From Bacillus haynesii (GTDB taxonomy: Bacteria; Bacillota; Bacilli; Bacillales; Bacillaceae), in the NCBI RefSeq assembly GCF_001969855.1, contig NZ_MRBL01000017.1:153092-217091 (forward strand): 64,000 bases of DNA. Direction: 5' to 3'. Numbering within the stretch: position 1 is the first letter of the stretch; each line of letters opens with the position of its first letter. Under the pieces are notes generated by a model. The model worked only from the letters and a program-made list of their open reading frames with translations. It was not told the DNA's origin and did not search any database. This document shows positions 1 through 8,266 of this stretch, in pieces. The position numbers and the translations under genes are program-made.

Positions 1-1
1 A

Positions 2-730
2 GATAAAACAGCCCTTGTCACAGGAGGCGGCACAGGGGTCGGCAGAGCGGTATCGCTCGCTTTGGCAAACCGGGGCGCAGCGGTTGTTGTCAACTATTCG
101 CGTTCCAAAGCGGAGGCTGAAGAGACGGTTGGGATGATTGAAAGTCAAGGCGGCCGCGCGCTCGCGGTTAAAGCCGATGTTTCTAAGATCAGTGAAGTTC
201 AAGACATGTTTGATCGGGCGGTGCGCGAATTCGGTACCGTCGATTTGCTCGTCAACAATGCAAGCATCACCAGGCATATCGAGCTTGATGACTTGGAGGG
301 GGCTTCTGAAGAAGTCTGGGATGAACTGTATGCGGTAAATGTCAAAGGAATGTTTTATTGTGCGAGAGCGGCGGCACCTTTTATGAAGCAAAATAAACAA
401 GGCGCCATCGTAAATGTCGGCAGTATCGCCGGGCTTACCGGTTCAGGTTCTTCGTTACCCTATGCCGTATCAAAAGCGGCAGTCCACGGTCTGACGAAAT
501 CATTGGCGCATGCGCTTGCTCCTGATATTAGGGTAAGCTGTGTGGCACCGGGCGCGGTATCGACAAGATGGTGGGAGGGGAACGAAGAGAAAATGAAACG
601 GCTCAGCCAAAAGCTCCCGCTTGAGCGGATAGCAGAACCGGAAGATATCGCCTTGCTCATTTGTGCGCTGCTCGAACAAGAAACAGTTACAGGCCAAATC
701 TTAACGGCGGACTGTGGTCAAACATTATAG
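2..730 (+). CDS. SDR family oxidoreductase, 5'-truncated by the window edge
   Basis: The frame is open from base 2, so the true start lies outside the window. The visible protein begins inside the Rossmann nucleotide-binding motif TGGGTGVG, has the NNAS motif, and carries the SDR catalytic Ser (VNVGSIAG) and Tyr-x-x-x-Lys (YAVSK). It is a short-chain dehydrogenase/reductase using NAD(P)H; the substrate cannot be read from sequence. The C-terminus (TGQILTADCGQTL) replaces the usual VDGG block with a slightly divergent form. It ends 87 bp before the methyltransferase gene on the same strand, and I see no terminator between them, so cotranscription is possible. Confidence 0.85.
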   Translation, partial: DKTALVTGGGTGVGRAVSLALANRGAAVVVNYSRSKAEAEETVGMIESQGGRALAVKADVSKISEVQDMFDRAVREFGTVDLLVNNASITRHIELDDLEGASEEVWDELYAVNVKGMFYCARAAAPFMKQNKQGAIVNVGSIAGLTGSGSSLPYAVSKAAVHGLTKSLAHALAPDIRVSCVAPGAVSTRWWEGNEEKMKRLSQKLPLERIAEPEDIALLICALLEQETVTGQILTADCGQTL

Positions 731-817
731 CGATTATAAGCCTATTATCCTATTTCTATATGAAACCATTTACCTTATGATAAATCATATCGAAATAGAA
801 AAAAGAGGGAAGAACGT

Positions 818-2902
818 ATGAGGCGTTTACAATCGTTAGAAGCCATTGAAAAAGTAAAAAGCGGGGACTATCACGTTTTGCGGGATGCCGAATGGCTCAA
901 GTATCTCGTTTTAACTGAAGAACAAAATGTCAATCTGGAGCGGATATCTTCGCTGGAGAACATGCCTCAGAATCCCGTTTTTCTTTATGTTGAACAGACG
1001 CTCTCCATCTTGGAGAAAGCTGACATTCCTGAGCTGGAAAAAGAAATCATTGAAGAGGTTCTCATATGGAGTGAAGCGGCTAAATGCGGCCTGCCTCATA
1101 AAAGAAAGGAATGGCGTGAGAGCGGCTTTCAGCTTGCGATCCATAATATTGGGTCAGCACAGATTTATGCTGATCGAAGACAGGCGTACATGCCGGAACG
1201 GCAGGCTATTGAGGAACTCATTTATATTTTGATTTTGACGCATGGACTCGTCGGACAGTATATCCGCGGGGAAACAAGGTATCGCCAATTCACTCCTCTT
1301 ATCGATTGGATTGAAGCATCCGAACTTCAGCACATCGACATCAGGCGGGTTCTGTACGTTCTGAACAAATGCATCATTGAAGGGGTTTCGCCGGCGCTTT
1401 GGGAATCAATTGAACGAGACGTAAACCGGGTAATCGGCCAAATCTGCACAGGAGAAAGAAACAAAGACTGGCCGTTTGCGGAAAGGATCAGAAAACTGCG
1501 CGGACAGGCGCTTGATTCCGGAGAAGACAGCAGCCGGTACGAGCGGTTTTTGAGGGAACATTCGGCGGAAGATACGTTGAGACGCTTCTTTCAGCGGATT
1601 GATTTATGGTATGTGGAATCCGCCTTGTCTTCGTTCAGTTTTGAAGAGTTTGTCAAAATCTTTCTGCTCGTGCTTCGTTCTGTCAACCCTTTATCAGTCA
1701 GGCACATCAGCTTTGAGCCGCTGATGAAGGACATGTACCGTGATTACCAGGGTGTGCGGCATATCAATGTTTATAAAAAACGGATTATCGAAGCGTGCTT
1801 AAAAGAGATGTCGATCAGCGATTTGCTTTACGGCGAGGTGCCTGTAAATGAACACGTTTCGCTTGCTGTTCAGCCGTTTGATCAAGCGTCCGAGATTGTC
1901 GGCGTCACGTTTTCATTTTCGCAGGCCGGACTGAAGCTGATTGAATTTTGCCAGGAAGCGGAGAAATCGCCTTTATATGAACGGGCGATCGTGCTGCTTT
2001 ATGATTTTTTTGAGTTTCGCAAGGATTCGTTTGACCGGCTGCAAAATGAAGCGGCTTATCTGTCTGACATGAACGGTGCCGAAGATTATAAAAAGAAGAT
2101 TGCCGATTATGCTGTTGGAGAAAGAATGCTCGACATCGGAGCCGGAGGCGGCGTCATGCTTGATTTGCTGACAGACCAGCATCCTGAAGCAGAGGTCATC
2201 GGAATCGACCTTTCCGTCAATGTCATTGATGAGCTCCAAAAAAGAAAAGTGCGCGAACATAAGCCGTGGCATGTGAAACAGGCTGATGCATTGGATCTGC
2301 CTGAGTACTTCGAACAGGAAAGCGTCGACACCATCGTTTTTTCATCGATATTGCACGAATTGTTTTCATACATTCCGTATGAAGGAAAACAATTTAATCA
2401 TCTCGTTATTGCCCAAGCGTTAAAAAGCTCCTTTGATATTCTGAAGCCGGGAGGCAGAATCATCATCAGGGACGGAATCATGACCGAAAACAAAGAGGAA
2501 ACGCGGCGGATTCGTTTTAAAGACCCGGATGGAATGGATTTCTTGAAACGGTATGTCCATGATTTTAAAGGGAGAAAGGTGCAAATTCTTGAGGATGAAA
2601 AGGATACGGCCGTACTGTTTGTGAATGATGCGATGGAATTCCTCTATACATATACTTGGGGAGAAGAAGCCTATCCGCACGAAGTGCAGGAGCAATTCGG
2701 CTATTTTACGCCGTCTGAATTCCGCCGCTGTATCGAGAAAGAATTAGGGGAACGTGCGAACATTCTTGTGTTTGAACACTATGTGCAGGAAGGGTATGAA
2801 GAACACCTTTACCCTAAAATCGAGCTGACAGACCGGCTCGGCCGCCGTGTGCCGCTGCCGGACAGCACTTGTTTTATTGTAATTGAAAAAAAGCACCTCT
2901 AG
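818..2902 (+). CDS. Large protein with C-terminal class I SAM-dependent methyltransferase domain
   Basis: This is a 694-residue cytosolic protein. From about residue 430 it contains a class I methyltransferase fold: motif I LDIGAGGGVMLDLL near residue 438, the acidic VIGIDLS loop after strand 2, QADALDL, and a late LKPGGRIIIRDG motif. The first 420 residues are probably mostly helical and match no family I recognise. The acceptor substrate is unknown. The ATG is preceded by AGAGGGA at 804-810. The stop codon lies inside the loop of the terminator shared with the convergent lipoprotein gene. The methyltransferase half is secure; the role is not. Confidence 0.8.
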   Translation: MRRLQSLEAIEKVKSGDYHVLRDAEWLKYLVLTEEQNVNLERISSLENMPQNPVFLYVEQTLSILEKADIPELEKEIIEEVLIWSEAAKCGLPHKRKEWRESGFQLAIHNIGSAQIYADRRQAYMPERQAIEELIYILILTHGLVGQYIRGETRYRQFTPLIDWIEASELQHIDIRRVLYVLNKCIIEGVSPALWESIERDVNRVIGQICTGERNKDWPFAERIRKLRGQALDSGEDSSRYERFLREHSAEDTLRRFFQRIDLWYVESALSSFSFEEFVKIFLLVLRSVNPLSVRHISFEPLMKDMYRDYQGVRHINVYKKRIIEACLKEMSISDLLYGEVPVNEHVSLAVQPFDQASEIVGVTFSFSQAGLKLIEFCQEAEKSPLYERAIVLLYDFFEFRKDSFDRLQNEAAYLSDMNGAEDYKKKIADYAVGERMLDIGAGGGVMLDLLTDQHPEAEVIGIDLSVNVIDELQKRKVREHKPWHVKQADALDLPEYFEQESVDTIVFSSILHELFSYIPYEGKQFNHLVIAQALKSSFDILKPGGRIIIRDGIMTENKEETRRIRFKDPDGMDFLKRYVHDFKGRKVQILEDEKDTAVLFVNDAMEFLYTYTWGEEAYPHEVQEQFGYFTPSEFRRCIEKELGERANILVFEHYVQEGYEEHLYPKIELTDRLGRRVPLPDSTCFIVIEKKHL

Positions 2903-2916
2903 GGTGCTTTTTTTTA
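2886..2916. terminator. Bidirectional intrinsic terminator between convergent genes
   Basis: An A-tract plus GCACC stem (2887-2897) pairs with GGTGC plus T-tract (2903-2913) around a short loop. It can end transcription in both directions. The TAG of the upstream methyltransferase is in the loop and the TAA of the lipoprotein gene (2914-2916) is in the T-tract. Confidence 0.9.
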
Positions 2917-3990
2917 GTTGTTGCTTTTAAGGAAGCTTGAGAAGTATTGTTCGGTCTTGTAATTATCAGCATCCATTTTCCATTTGTCATTTTTTGATTT
3001 TTCAAGTTTGACTTCAACGGTTTTCTCACTTGAAGTCGCCTCTGCTTTTTTGATTTCTTCACTCATGATGTCAATCGCAGGATTGATCAATTCATCTCTG
3101 GACATGAAGTTTTTGCCGCTGTCTTTCACATAGTCTTCAAGTCTTTTCTTCACTTTCTTTTGGACATCTGTATTATCGATTGGCGTAACGGTTGCCTCAA
3201 CAGTTGCTTCATCGCCTGAAATTGATTTTGTAACTGCTTTGACTTGTGATTTTTCTTGATAAGCGTTTTGGATGGCGCTGATTAGTTTATTCAATTTCTT
3301 TTTATCGACATCTTCTTCATCATAATATCCTAAAGAGCGAACGATTGATTTTTGAGCGCCTTCAAGGTAATCGGTAACGACTTCACGCTTGTTTTCGTCG
3401 ACCAGTTTATCAAAGTTATCATTATCTTTGCCGAAAATCGTTACATCTGTGTAAGCCAGCAAAGCTTTTGCCGGATCTTCAAGTTTTTTGGCTGTTTTCA
3501 GCAAATCGTCGCTGCCGCCGTCGATCTCGAATTTGACAGGATCGGCTTTATTTTCACCATACATGTCAGGTGTGTATTCAAGCTGAAACTTTTTGCCCTT
3601 TTCAACGATGTAATAGATATTTCCGTCGACTTCTTTGTCAGAATTCAGCGTAGAAGAGCGAAGCCTCTTGTTTCTTTCATCATAGACGCTGACGTCCGAC
3701 ATTTTTGAGTCGCCTTCGTAAAGGCTGAATTGGCTTTTATCAACCATCAATGGTTCTTTTCCTGTATTTTTCACGGAAACATTGATCTTTAGTATAAGTT
3801 CATTTTCGTGCAGGTTTGTTGATGAATCATCCGGAAGCGTATATTCGGAGCTTAGGATTTTAACTTCTGCATTATCTGCTTTTTTCGTATCTTCTTTCTC
3901 TTCACTCGCACTTTTGCTGCCCCCGCAGGCTGTTGACACGACTGCTACAATCATCAAAAGCATCATTAGAAAAAACTTTTTACTTCGCAT
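2914..3990 (-). CDS. Putative lipoprotein with DUF4352-like and DUF5105-like halves
   Basis: The 358-residue product starts with a lipoprotein signal: basic MRSKK, a hydrophobic stretch and the lipobox STAC with the lipidated Cys at residue 22, followed by GG and an acidic linker. It should be anchored to the outer face of the membrane. Residues about 45-155 look like an Ig-like DUF4352 domain, with alternating beta strands and a KNTGKEPL motif. The remainder is lysine/glutamate-rich and resembles DUF5105 lipoproteins. No enzymatic motif is visible. The domain names are from memory and should be searched; the lipoprotein call is firm. Confidence 0.8.
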   Translation of the reverse strand: MRSKKFFLMMLLMIVAVVSTACGGSKSASEEKEDTKKADNAEVKILSSEYTLPDDSSTNLHENELILKINVSVKNTGKEPLMVDKSQFSLYEGDSKMSDVSVYDERNKRLRSSTLNSDKEVDGNIYYIVEKGKKFQLEYTPDMYGENKADPVKFEIDGGSDDLLKTAKKLEDPAKALLAYTDVTIFGKDNDNFDKLVDENKREVVTDYLEGAQKSIVRSLGYYDEEDVDKKKLNKLISAIQNAYQEKSQVKAVTKSISGDEATVEATVTPIDNTDVQKKVKKRLEDYVKDSGKNFMSRDELINPAIDIMSEEIKKAEATSSEKTVEVKLEKSKNDKWKMDADNYKTEQYFSSFLKSNN

Positions 3991-4607
3991 GGTCTGTCTC
4001 CTTTTTTATTGTTTTTTTCAATGTTATGTAAATGAAAAGAATGAGATGGTCAGGGTATAAAGGCCCTTCATCGGGACAAACCTTACTCAAGTCCCGGTCA
4101 TTTCATTTATCTAACAGTGAAAATTTGATTATAATTCTTCCTTTTTCCTTAGTTTCTTTAAAAAAACAGAAACAACATCACTCATTTTAAGGTTTGAAGA
4201 ATCATTAATAAATAGGTGTTAAATACTAATTTTGGGCAATGATTTGCAAGATTAGGCATGTTTTCAAACTTTGGATAGTATGAAGAGACTAAAACTAATG
4301 ACATACACTTCGGTGCATTTAATTGAGGTTTATCCATTTTTTACTTTGGTCAAGACAAGTCGGATCAGGTTAAAAATATAAGTATTTTGTTTAGAAGCCG
4401 CTCTTTTGTTGGTGAATTTTGAAATTGGACCACAGTAGATAAAAAGTCCCGTTTTCGGGTTTCCTTAACCTAAGCTTAAAATTTAGTAGATCAATCGTCG
4501 CAGAAACGCCGGTTTTGATGGTTTAAGGCTTTTCTATGGTCAGGGAGATGGAGGCATATATGGGGAATACAGCCGGGGCTCCGGCTGCATATTGGAGCTC
4601 CGGATTT
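3991..4607. other. AT-rich intergenic region, no gene recognised
   Basis: About 600 bp between two minus-strand genes. Most is A/T-rich with stops in all frames. The last 40 bp before the transporter gene hold a GC-rich hairpin. A lipoprotein promoter must lie just above 3990, but I cannot place it with confidence. I recognise no ORF, RNA or IS remnant. Confidence 0.5.
4570..4587 (-). terminator. Hairpin 3' of the YfcC transporter gene
   Basis: CAGCCGG and CCGGCTG (7 bp) flank a 4-nt loop about 20 bp beyond the minus-strand stop codon. The downstream T content on the minus strand is weak (TATTCC), so this is a probable rather than certain terminator. Confidence 0.45.
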
Positions 4608-6008
4608 TTACTTAATACCGATTATCATGGCGATCACAATCGCGGCGGCACCGATAATGATCCAGCCTGCGACAAGCTTCCAGACAAACTTGACCCAGCG
4701 TTCATAAGAGACGCCTGCGATTGACAGCGAAGCCATCAATACACCGGAGGTCGGGATGATTGAGTTGGTGATTCCGTCTCCGTACTGATACGCGAATACG
4801 GCAATCTGGCGTTCGAATCCCAATAAATCGGCCAGCGGAGCCATAAGCGGCATCGTTGTGGCTGCCTGTCCGCTTCCGGATGGAATAAATGTGTTAATCA
4901 CGATTTGCACGGCAAACATGCCGATGGCGCTGATTTCGTTCGGAAGCGAGCTGATGGCTGAAGCAAGGCTGTTGATGATCGTATCAATAATATGTCCGTT
5001 TTCCAATACGATGACGATGGCACGGGCGAAGCCGACGATCAGCGCTCCGTATACAACCTGTTTCATACCTTCGACAAATGAATGGAAGGTGTTGTTGATG
5101 CCGAGTCCTCCCGCAAGGCCGGCGGCAAAGCCGATGATGAGAAACCCGGCCGACAGCTCACTTAAAAACCACCCCCATTGAAATACACCGAACATATTGA
5201 TGCCGAAGCCCAATGCTGTGATCAACAGGACGAGACCGTGTCTTCCGGTAAAGGAAAGATCAGCATGTCCTGCGGCAGTCTCTTTATTCATCTCTGTTTC
5301 GCTTCCATACATCAAACCGGTATTTGGGTGCGCTTTGACTTTTTGGGCGTACCGCATCACATAAAAAATGGAGAAACCGAGCATGGCAACATAAACGGCC
5401 AGTCTATAACCGAAGGCGCTAAACACAGGGACTTCCGCAATTGTCTGTGCGATTCCGACTGTGAACGGGTTCAACATGCCGCCGGTGAATCCTGCAGCCG
5501 CGCCTAGGGAAATCATCGCCAGCCCGGTCATAGAATCATAGCCAAGCGCTCTTGCAACAGCGATTCCGATCGGAATAAAAATAATCGTCTCTTCAGACAA
5601 ACCGATTGTTGCGCCTCCGATGGAAAAGACGAACATGGTGACGGGAATCAGAAGGAAGCCGCGTTTCTTCAAACGCTGCACGAGCACATGGACACCGGCG
5701 CGAATCATGCCGGTCTGATGGATGATGCCGAAAGCTCCGCCTATTAAAAAGATGTAAAAAATAATATCCGCCGATTGAATCATGCCTTCCGGTATGGCTT
5801 TAAATATTTCGAAAAAACCGACCGGACCGGCGTCAGTCTGCTTGTAGCTCCCTTGTACGATAACCGTTCGGCCGTCTTCTTCAACCCGCTCAAATTCCCC
5901 TGATGGAATGAAGTATGAAGCCAGTGCAGCTAAAATGATAATGAAAAAAATCAAAGCATAAGTATGAGGGAAATGCAGTTTTGTTTTCTGGGGGGTGCCA
6001 TTGCTCAT
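4608..6008 (-). CDS. YfcC/DcuC-family membrane transporter
   Basis: The 466-residue polytopic membrane protein has about 12 hydrophobic segments. Family marks are an N-terminal FPHTYALIFFIIILAAL helix followed by IPSGEF, a GLSEETI re-entrant region near residue 155, and GSGQAATTMPLMAPL near residue 380. These fit the YfcC branch of the DcuC/ArcD-like carriers (C4-dicarboxylate, amino-acid or peptide-like anions). It is divergent from an M20 amidohydrolase gene 125 bp away, suggesting import of an N-acyl or peptide-like substrate that the enzyme cleaves. In B. subtilis I associate a similar transporter (ycgA) with amhX, but orthology is not proven. Confidence 0.85.
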   Translation of the reverse strand: MSNGTPQKTKLHFPHTYALIFFIIILAALASYFIPSGEFERVEEDGRTVIVQGSYKQTDAGPVGFFEIFKAIPEGMIQSADIIFYIFLIGGAFGIIHQTGMIRAGVHVLVQRLKKRGFLLIPVTMFVFSIGGATIGLSEETIIFIPIGIAVARALGYDSMTGLAMISLGAAAGFTGGMLNPFTVGIAQTIAEVPVFSAFGYRLAVYVAMLGFSIFYVMRYAQKVKAHPNTGLMYGSETEMNKETAAGHADLSFTGRHGLVLLITALGFGINMFGVFQWGWFLSELSAGFLIIGFAAGLAGGLGINNTFHSFVEGMKQVVYGALIVGFARAIVIVLENGHIIDTIINSLASAISSLPNEISAIGMFAVQIVINTFIPSGSGQAATTMPLMAPLADLLGFERQIAVFAYQYGDGITNSIIPTSGVLMASLSIAGVSYERWVKFVWKLVAGWIIIGAAAIVIAMIIGIK

Positions 6009-6133
6009 TCCGTTCGTTTCCTTTATAATGTATTAATATTCATAGAATTATATATTTAAACATTTTGAGGATATGAGCTTTACTTTGTCAACCCTGGAAA
6101 AGAACTTTCGGTAATGGAGAAGGGAGAACCGTT

Positions 6134-7303
6134 ATGAAAAAACAAATTGAGAAGGAGATTGAAAATATCCGTGAAGAGCTGCTGCATATCAGCCAGTATA
6201 TAGGCAATCATCCTGAACTGGGGCACGAAGAATTCAAAGCTTCAAAGATTCTGTCCGAGGAGCTGAAAAAACACGATTTTCAGGTGGAATTAGGAACATG
6301 CAGCCTTGCGACGGCGTTTACGGCCGAGTTTGACAGCGGCCGTCCCGGCCCTTCCATAGGGTTTATGGCTGAATACGATGCATTACCTGACCTCGGCCAT
6401 GCCTGCGGGCACAATTTGATCGGCACGATGGCGGTCGGCGCCGCAATCGGCATCAGCAAAGTCATTGCATCGTGCGGAGGGAAAGTGTACGTTTACGGAA
6501 CGCCTGCGGAAGAGACGAAAGGCGGAAAAGTAACCATGGCCGAACAAGGGGTTTTTGATCACTTGGACGCCGCTATGATGGTTCATCCATATTGCAGGCA
6601 CGAAAAAAGCGGGACATCGCTGGCGATGGATGCGATCCAATTCGAATTCTTTGGCAAGGCCTCGCATGCAGCGGGAGCACCTCACGAAGGAATCAATGCG
6701 CTAGATGCCGTCATTCAGACATTCAACGGCATTAATGCGCTCAGACAGCACATTCTCCCGGATGCCCGGATTCACGGGATTATTCCGGAGGGAGGGAAAG
6801 CGGCAAACGTTGTGCCGGATTATGCGGTTGCCCAGTTTTATGTCAGAGGAACGGAACGTGCTTATGTCAATGAACTGCTCGATAAAGTGAAAAATTGTGC
6901 AAAAGCAGCCGCGCTTGCGACTGGAGCCCGGCTTGAGAGCTCTTTTTATGAGCTGTCTTACGATGATTTGAAGACAAATGAAACGCTGTCAGACGCTTTT
7001 ACACAAAACATGATCGAGTTGGGCGTCGACCCCGAATCGATTCATGAAAAAGCGGACGGAGGGGGTTCGGTTGATATGGGGAATGTCAGCCAGATCGCAC
7101 CTTCCATTCATCCTTATGTACAAATTTGCGATGAGCCGTACGCGTGCCACACACCCGAGTTTCGGGAGGCGGCCATGAGCAGCCAAGGGTTCGAAGGGTT
7201 GATGCTCGGCGCAAAATCTATGGCATTCACCGCATATGATGTACTCACCAATGAAGAGCTGCTGAAAAAAATAAAGGAAGAATTCAACCTTTTAAAACAA
7301 TAG
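6134..7303 (+). CDS. M20 family metallopeptidase/amidohydrolase (AmhX/AbgB-like)
   Basis: The 389-residue cytosolic enzyme has the M20D architecture. A catalytic half carries the metal-binding motif GHACGHN (residues about 87-93), the general-base Glu pair in TPAEETKGG and MVHPY. A lid/dimerisation domain follows with SHAAGAPHEGINALDAV near residue 180. The C-terminal metal His is in YACHTPEF. Members hydrolyse N-acyl amino acids or aminobenzoyl-glutamate-type amides. The ATG follows GGAGAAGGGAG-like spacing at 6116-6127. It is divergent from the YfcC transporter, so a transporter/hydrolase pair is likely. The substrate is inferred only at family level. Confidence 0.85.
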   Translation: MKKQIEKEIENIREELLHISQYIGNHPELGHEEFKASKILSEELKKHDFQVELGTCSLATAFTAEFDSGRPGPSIGFMAEYDALPDLGHACGHNLIGTMAVGAAIGISKVIASCGGKVYVYGTPAEETKGGKVTMAEQGVFDHLDAAMMVHPYCRHEKSGTSLAMDAIQFEFFGKASHAAGAPHEGINALDAVIQTFNGINALRQHILPDARIHGIIPEGGKAANVVPDYAVAQFYVRGTERAYVNELLDKVKNCAKAAALATGARLESSFYELSYDDLKTNETLSDAFTQNMIELGVDPESIHEKADGGGSVDMGNVSQIAPSIHPYVQICDEPYACHTPEFREAAMSSQGFEGLMLGAKSMAFTAYDVLTNEELLKKIKEEFNLLKQ

Positions 7304-7345
7304 AAGGTCAGAAGAGGGGATCGTCACGCCCAACCCTGATCTTGA

Positions 7346-7465
<120 letters not shown>

Positions 7466-7472
7466 CGGGAAG

Positions 7473-7493
7473 CCGCCGGGAGCCCGGCGGTTT
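7473..7493 (+). terminator. Stem-loop 3' of the asparaginase remnant
   Basis: CCGCCGGG and CCCGGCGG (8 bp) flank an AG centre and are followed by only three T residues, after which the repeat element begins. It looks like an intrinsic terminator whose T-tract was displaced by the repeat. Confidence 0.65.
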
Positions 7494-7674
7494 CAGCGTG
7501 TCCAAACCCTCGCATTCGTTGTCAGGCCTGGTGAGTCAGTGCCTACGAATAGGAGAAGGACCGGCGGCTAACCAACCAGACGTCCTGCCTGAACGCCGCC
7601 ATCATCACATCCTGTGATAGTCTGCTCCGATGCTCGGCCTTCCTAGACTGCAAGGGTTGCGGGTCACGCTGAAA
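7491..7674. repeat. Palindromic repeat element, copy 1 (long form)
   Basis: The element is bounded by a 10-bp terminal inverted repeat, TTTCAGCGTG (7491-7500) and CACGCTGAAA (7665-7674). It shares long identical blocks with 39256-39380, including CCCTCGCATTCG, TTGTCAGGCCTG, GCTCCGATGCTCGGCC and TTCCTAGACTGCAAGGGTT. This copy has a longer central segment with an internal GGCGG/CCGCC stem. There is no ORF with a plausible product. It resembles a MITE or structured intergenic repeat. Confidence 0.85.
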
Positions 7675-7677
7675 AGA

Positions 7678-7717
7678 TGACAAAATCCCAAAACTAAAAG
7701 TCGTTTTGGGATTTTTA
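7678..7717. terminator. Terminator attached to repeat copy 1; also ends the GNAT gene
   Basis: AAAATCCCAAAAC (7682-7694) and GTTTTGGGATTTT (7703-7715) form a 13-bp stem followed by T. The same hairpin follows repeat copy 2. It overlaps the TAA of the minus-strand acetyltransferase gene. Confidence 0.9.
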
Positions 7718-8167
7718 CAGGTCGAGCGCTAAGCGGACCATATCGATGCAGCGCATGCCGTTTTCGTATATCGGATTCTCGTAATGTCTCAGGAAAAAGT
7801 CGCGGTCGATGCCGGTGATTCTAAATCCGCATTTTTGATAGAGCGCCAGCTGGCCGATGCTTGAATTCCCGGTTCCGATTTCAATTGTCTTAAATCCTTG
7901 AGATTTTGCCGTTTCAATCGCATGCATAACCAATTGTCTGCCGATTCCTTTTCCCTGCAGCTCCTCTTTGACGGCGATATTGACGAGCTCTGCCGTTTCA
8001 GGTCTCGTCGGCAGCAGTACATAGACACCAGCAATCCGGCGGTCGATTTCGGCTGTAAAGCACTGTCCCCGTTTGAGATAATCGTTAACCAGTTTTTCGG
8101 AAGGGTCTGCCGTCAACAGTAAATCAAGCGGTGGCTCATGTTCCGGATATAACCTCTGAATATTCAT
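7715..8167 (-). CDS. GNAT family N-acetyltransferase
   Basis: The product has 150 residues from the chosen start. The acetyl-CoA pyrophosphate loop is KEELQGKGIGRQLV (Q-x-x-G-x-G/A type), preceded by the beta4 strand AELVNIAV and followed by the ALYQKCGFRITGIDRD motif typical of the domain. The cytosolic acetyl acceptor is unknown. I chose the ATG at 8167 because AAGGAG at 8177-8182 lies nine bases upstream. The longer open frame, up to 8293, would run through the divergent promoter and lacks a good ribosome site. The gene is convergent with nothing and ends in the repeat-associated terminator. Confidence 0.85.
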   Translation of the reverse strand: MNIQRLYPEHEPPLDLLLTADPSEKLVNDYLKRGQCFTAEIDRRIAGVYVLLPTRPETAELVNIAVKEELQGKGIGRQLVMHAIETAKSQGFKTIEIGTGNSSIGQLALYQKCGFRITGIDRDFFLRHYENPIYENGMRCIDMVRLALDL

Positions 8168-8266
8168 TTCACTCATCTCCTTTTGATCTAAACTGAAAAC
8201 ATTGAAATCCCCAAAAGGCTCATGCACAATAGTAAACACAAGCGAACAGTAAAGTGAGGTACTGAT

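Noticed and set aside
761..790. TGAAAC resembling a SigW -35 before the methyltransferase gene
   Set aside because: No CGTA or CGTC occurs 16-17 bp downstream; the bases there are AATC.
4536..4724. 62-codon plus-strand ORF overlapping the transporter 3' end
   Set aside because: It lies mostly antisense to coding DNA, has no family resemblance, and has no Shine-Dalgarno.
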